Positions 32,017-32,146 of a DNA stretch of 32,146 bases are shown here, piece after piece. Within the stretch, counting starts at the first letter, position 1. Each line of letters opens with the position of its first letter. The DNA comes from Zoogloea ramigera. Lineage in GTDB: Bacteria > Pseudomonadota > Gammaproteobacteria > Burkholderiales > Rhodocyclaceae. The notes under the pieces are model-generated. The model did not search any database and had not been told where the DNA came from. It saw only the letters and a list, made by a program, of their open reading frames with translations. The stretch is from positions 1 through 32,146 of the forward strand of contig NZ_BJNV01000059.1 of assembly GCF_006539865.1 (NCBI RefSeq), read 5' to 3'. The translations under genes were made by a program, and so were the position numbers.

Positions 32017-32109
32017 TTTGGTTCTCCTTAATTCCGTTCAAGATAAGCGACTAGGCTTAACTTTGGTTCGCCTTGCCCGGTGTGTGTAAGGCAACCGCCG
32101 TTGAAGTCA

Positions 32110-32136
32110 TTAACGGAGCAGCTCCTGCCGACTTTA
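32110..32136 (-). promoter_or_regulatory. Sigma-28 (FliA) promoter of fliC
   Basis: On the minus strand, TAAAGTCG (-35, 32129-32136), an exact 11-base spacer (32118-32128) and TCCGTTAA (-10, 32110-32117) match TAAAGTTT-N11-GCCGATAA at 6 of 8 in each box. The implied leader is close to 90 bases. Confidence 0.72.
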
Positions 32137-32146
32137 GAAAAAACAT

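Noticed and set aside
1-32146. CRISPR array, tRNA, rRNA, insertion sequence or prophage genes
   Set aside because: No spaced short repeats outside the protein-coding repeats, no cloverleaf-like sequence, and no transposase or integrase was found.

Overview
This is a GC-rich (roughly two-thirds G+C) chromosomal window that looks like a betaproteobacterium, most likely of the Rhodocyclales/Azospira-Azoarcus type. That placement is inference: it rests on codon usage, a PEP-CTERM surface protein, a tkt-gap-pgk block, a class I-like phosphoribulokinase and the fliC-flaG-fliD-fliS-fliT-fliK gene order. No tRNA, rRNA, insertion sequence, integrase or CRISPR array was seen.

Layout. 1-5100: the 3' part of a very large secreted or surface protein made of SdrD B-like repeats with two inserted modules and an EF-hand-like calcium-binding tail, then a PEP-CTERM protein that ends in a strong terminator. 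5276-8164: an exported TPR protein facing a membrane diguanylate cyclase with a PilJ-type sensor. 8308-12717 (minus): transketolase, glyceraldehyde-3-phosphate dehydrogenase and phosphoglycerate kinase. 12912-16044 (plus): a two-gene unit of unknown function, a lipoprotein and a periplasmic MORN-repeat protein with four disulfide-spaced repeats. 16103-18793 (minus): a P-type ATPase of the Na+/K+-ATPase-like IIC class. 18979-21255 (minus): thioredoxin-like protein, inositol-monophosphatase-family phosphatase and phosphoribulokinase. 21304-26890 (plus): rsmE, pap, argA, a PAS-GGDEF diguanylate cyclase and yggX. 26978-32016 (minus): late flagellar genes, from flagellin to a stand-alone FlhB C-terminal domain.

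How the genes fit together. tkt, gap, pgk, prk and possibly the phosphatase cover the regeneration and reduction arms of the Calvin cycle. The GAPDH has coenzyme-site residues that point to NADP(H) rather than NAD. RuBisCO is not in the window, so autotrophy is not shown. The surface proteins, two diguanylate cyclases and the flagellar filament genes are the kind of set that governs the switch between swimming and attachment.

The least explained items are the lipoprotein/MORN pair (12912-16044), the IIC-type ATPase (16103-18793) and the two modules inserted in the SdrD-like protein.
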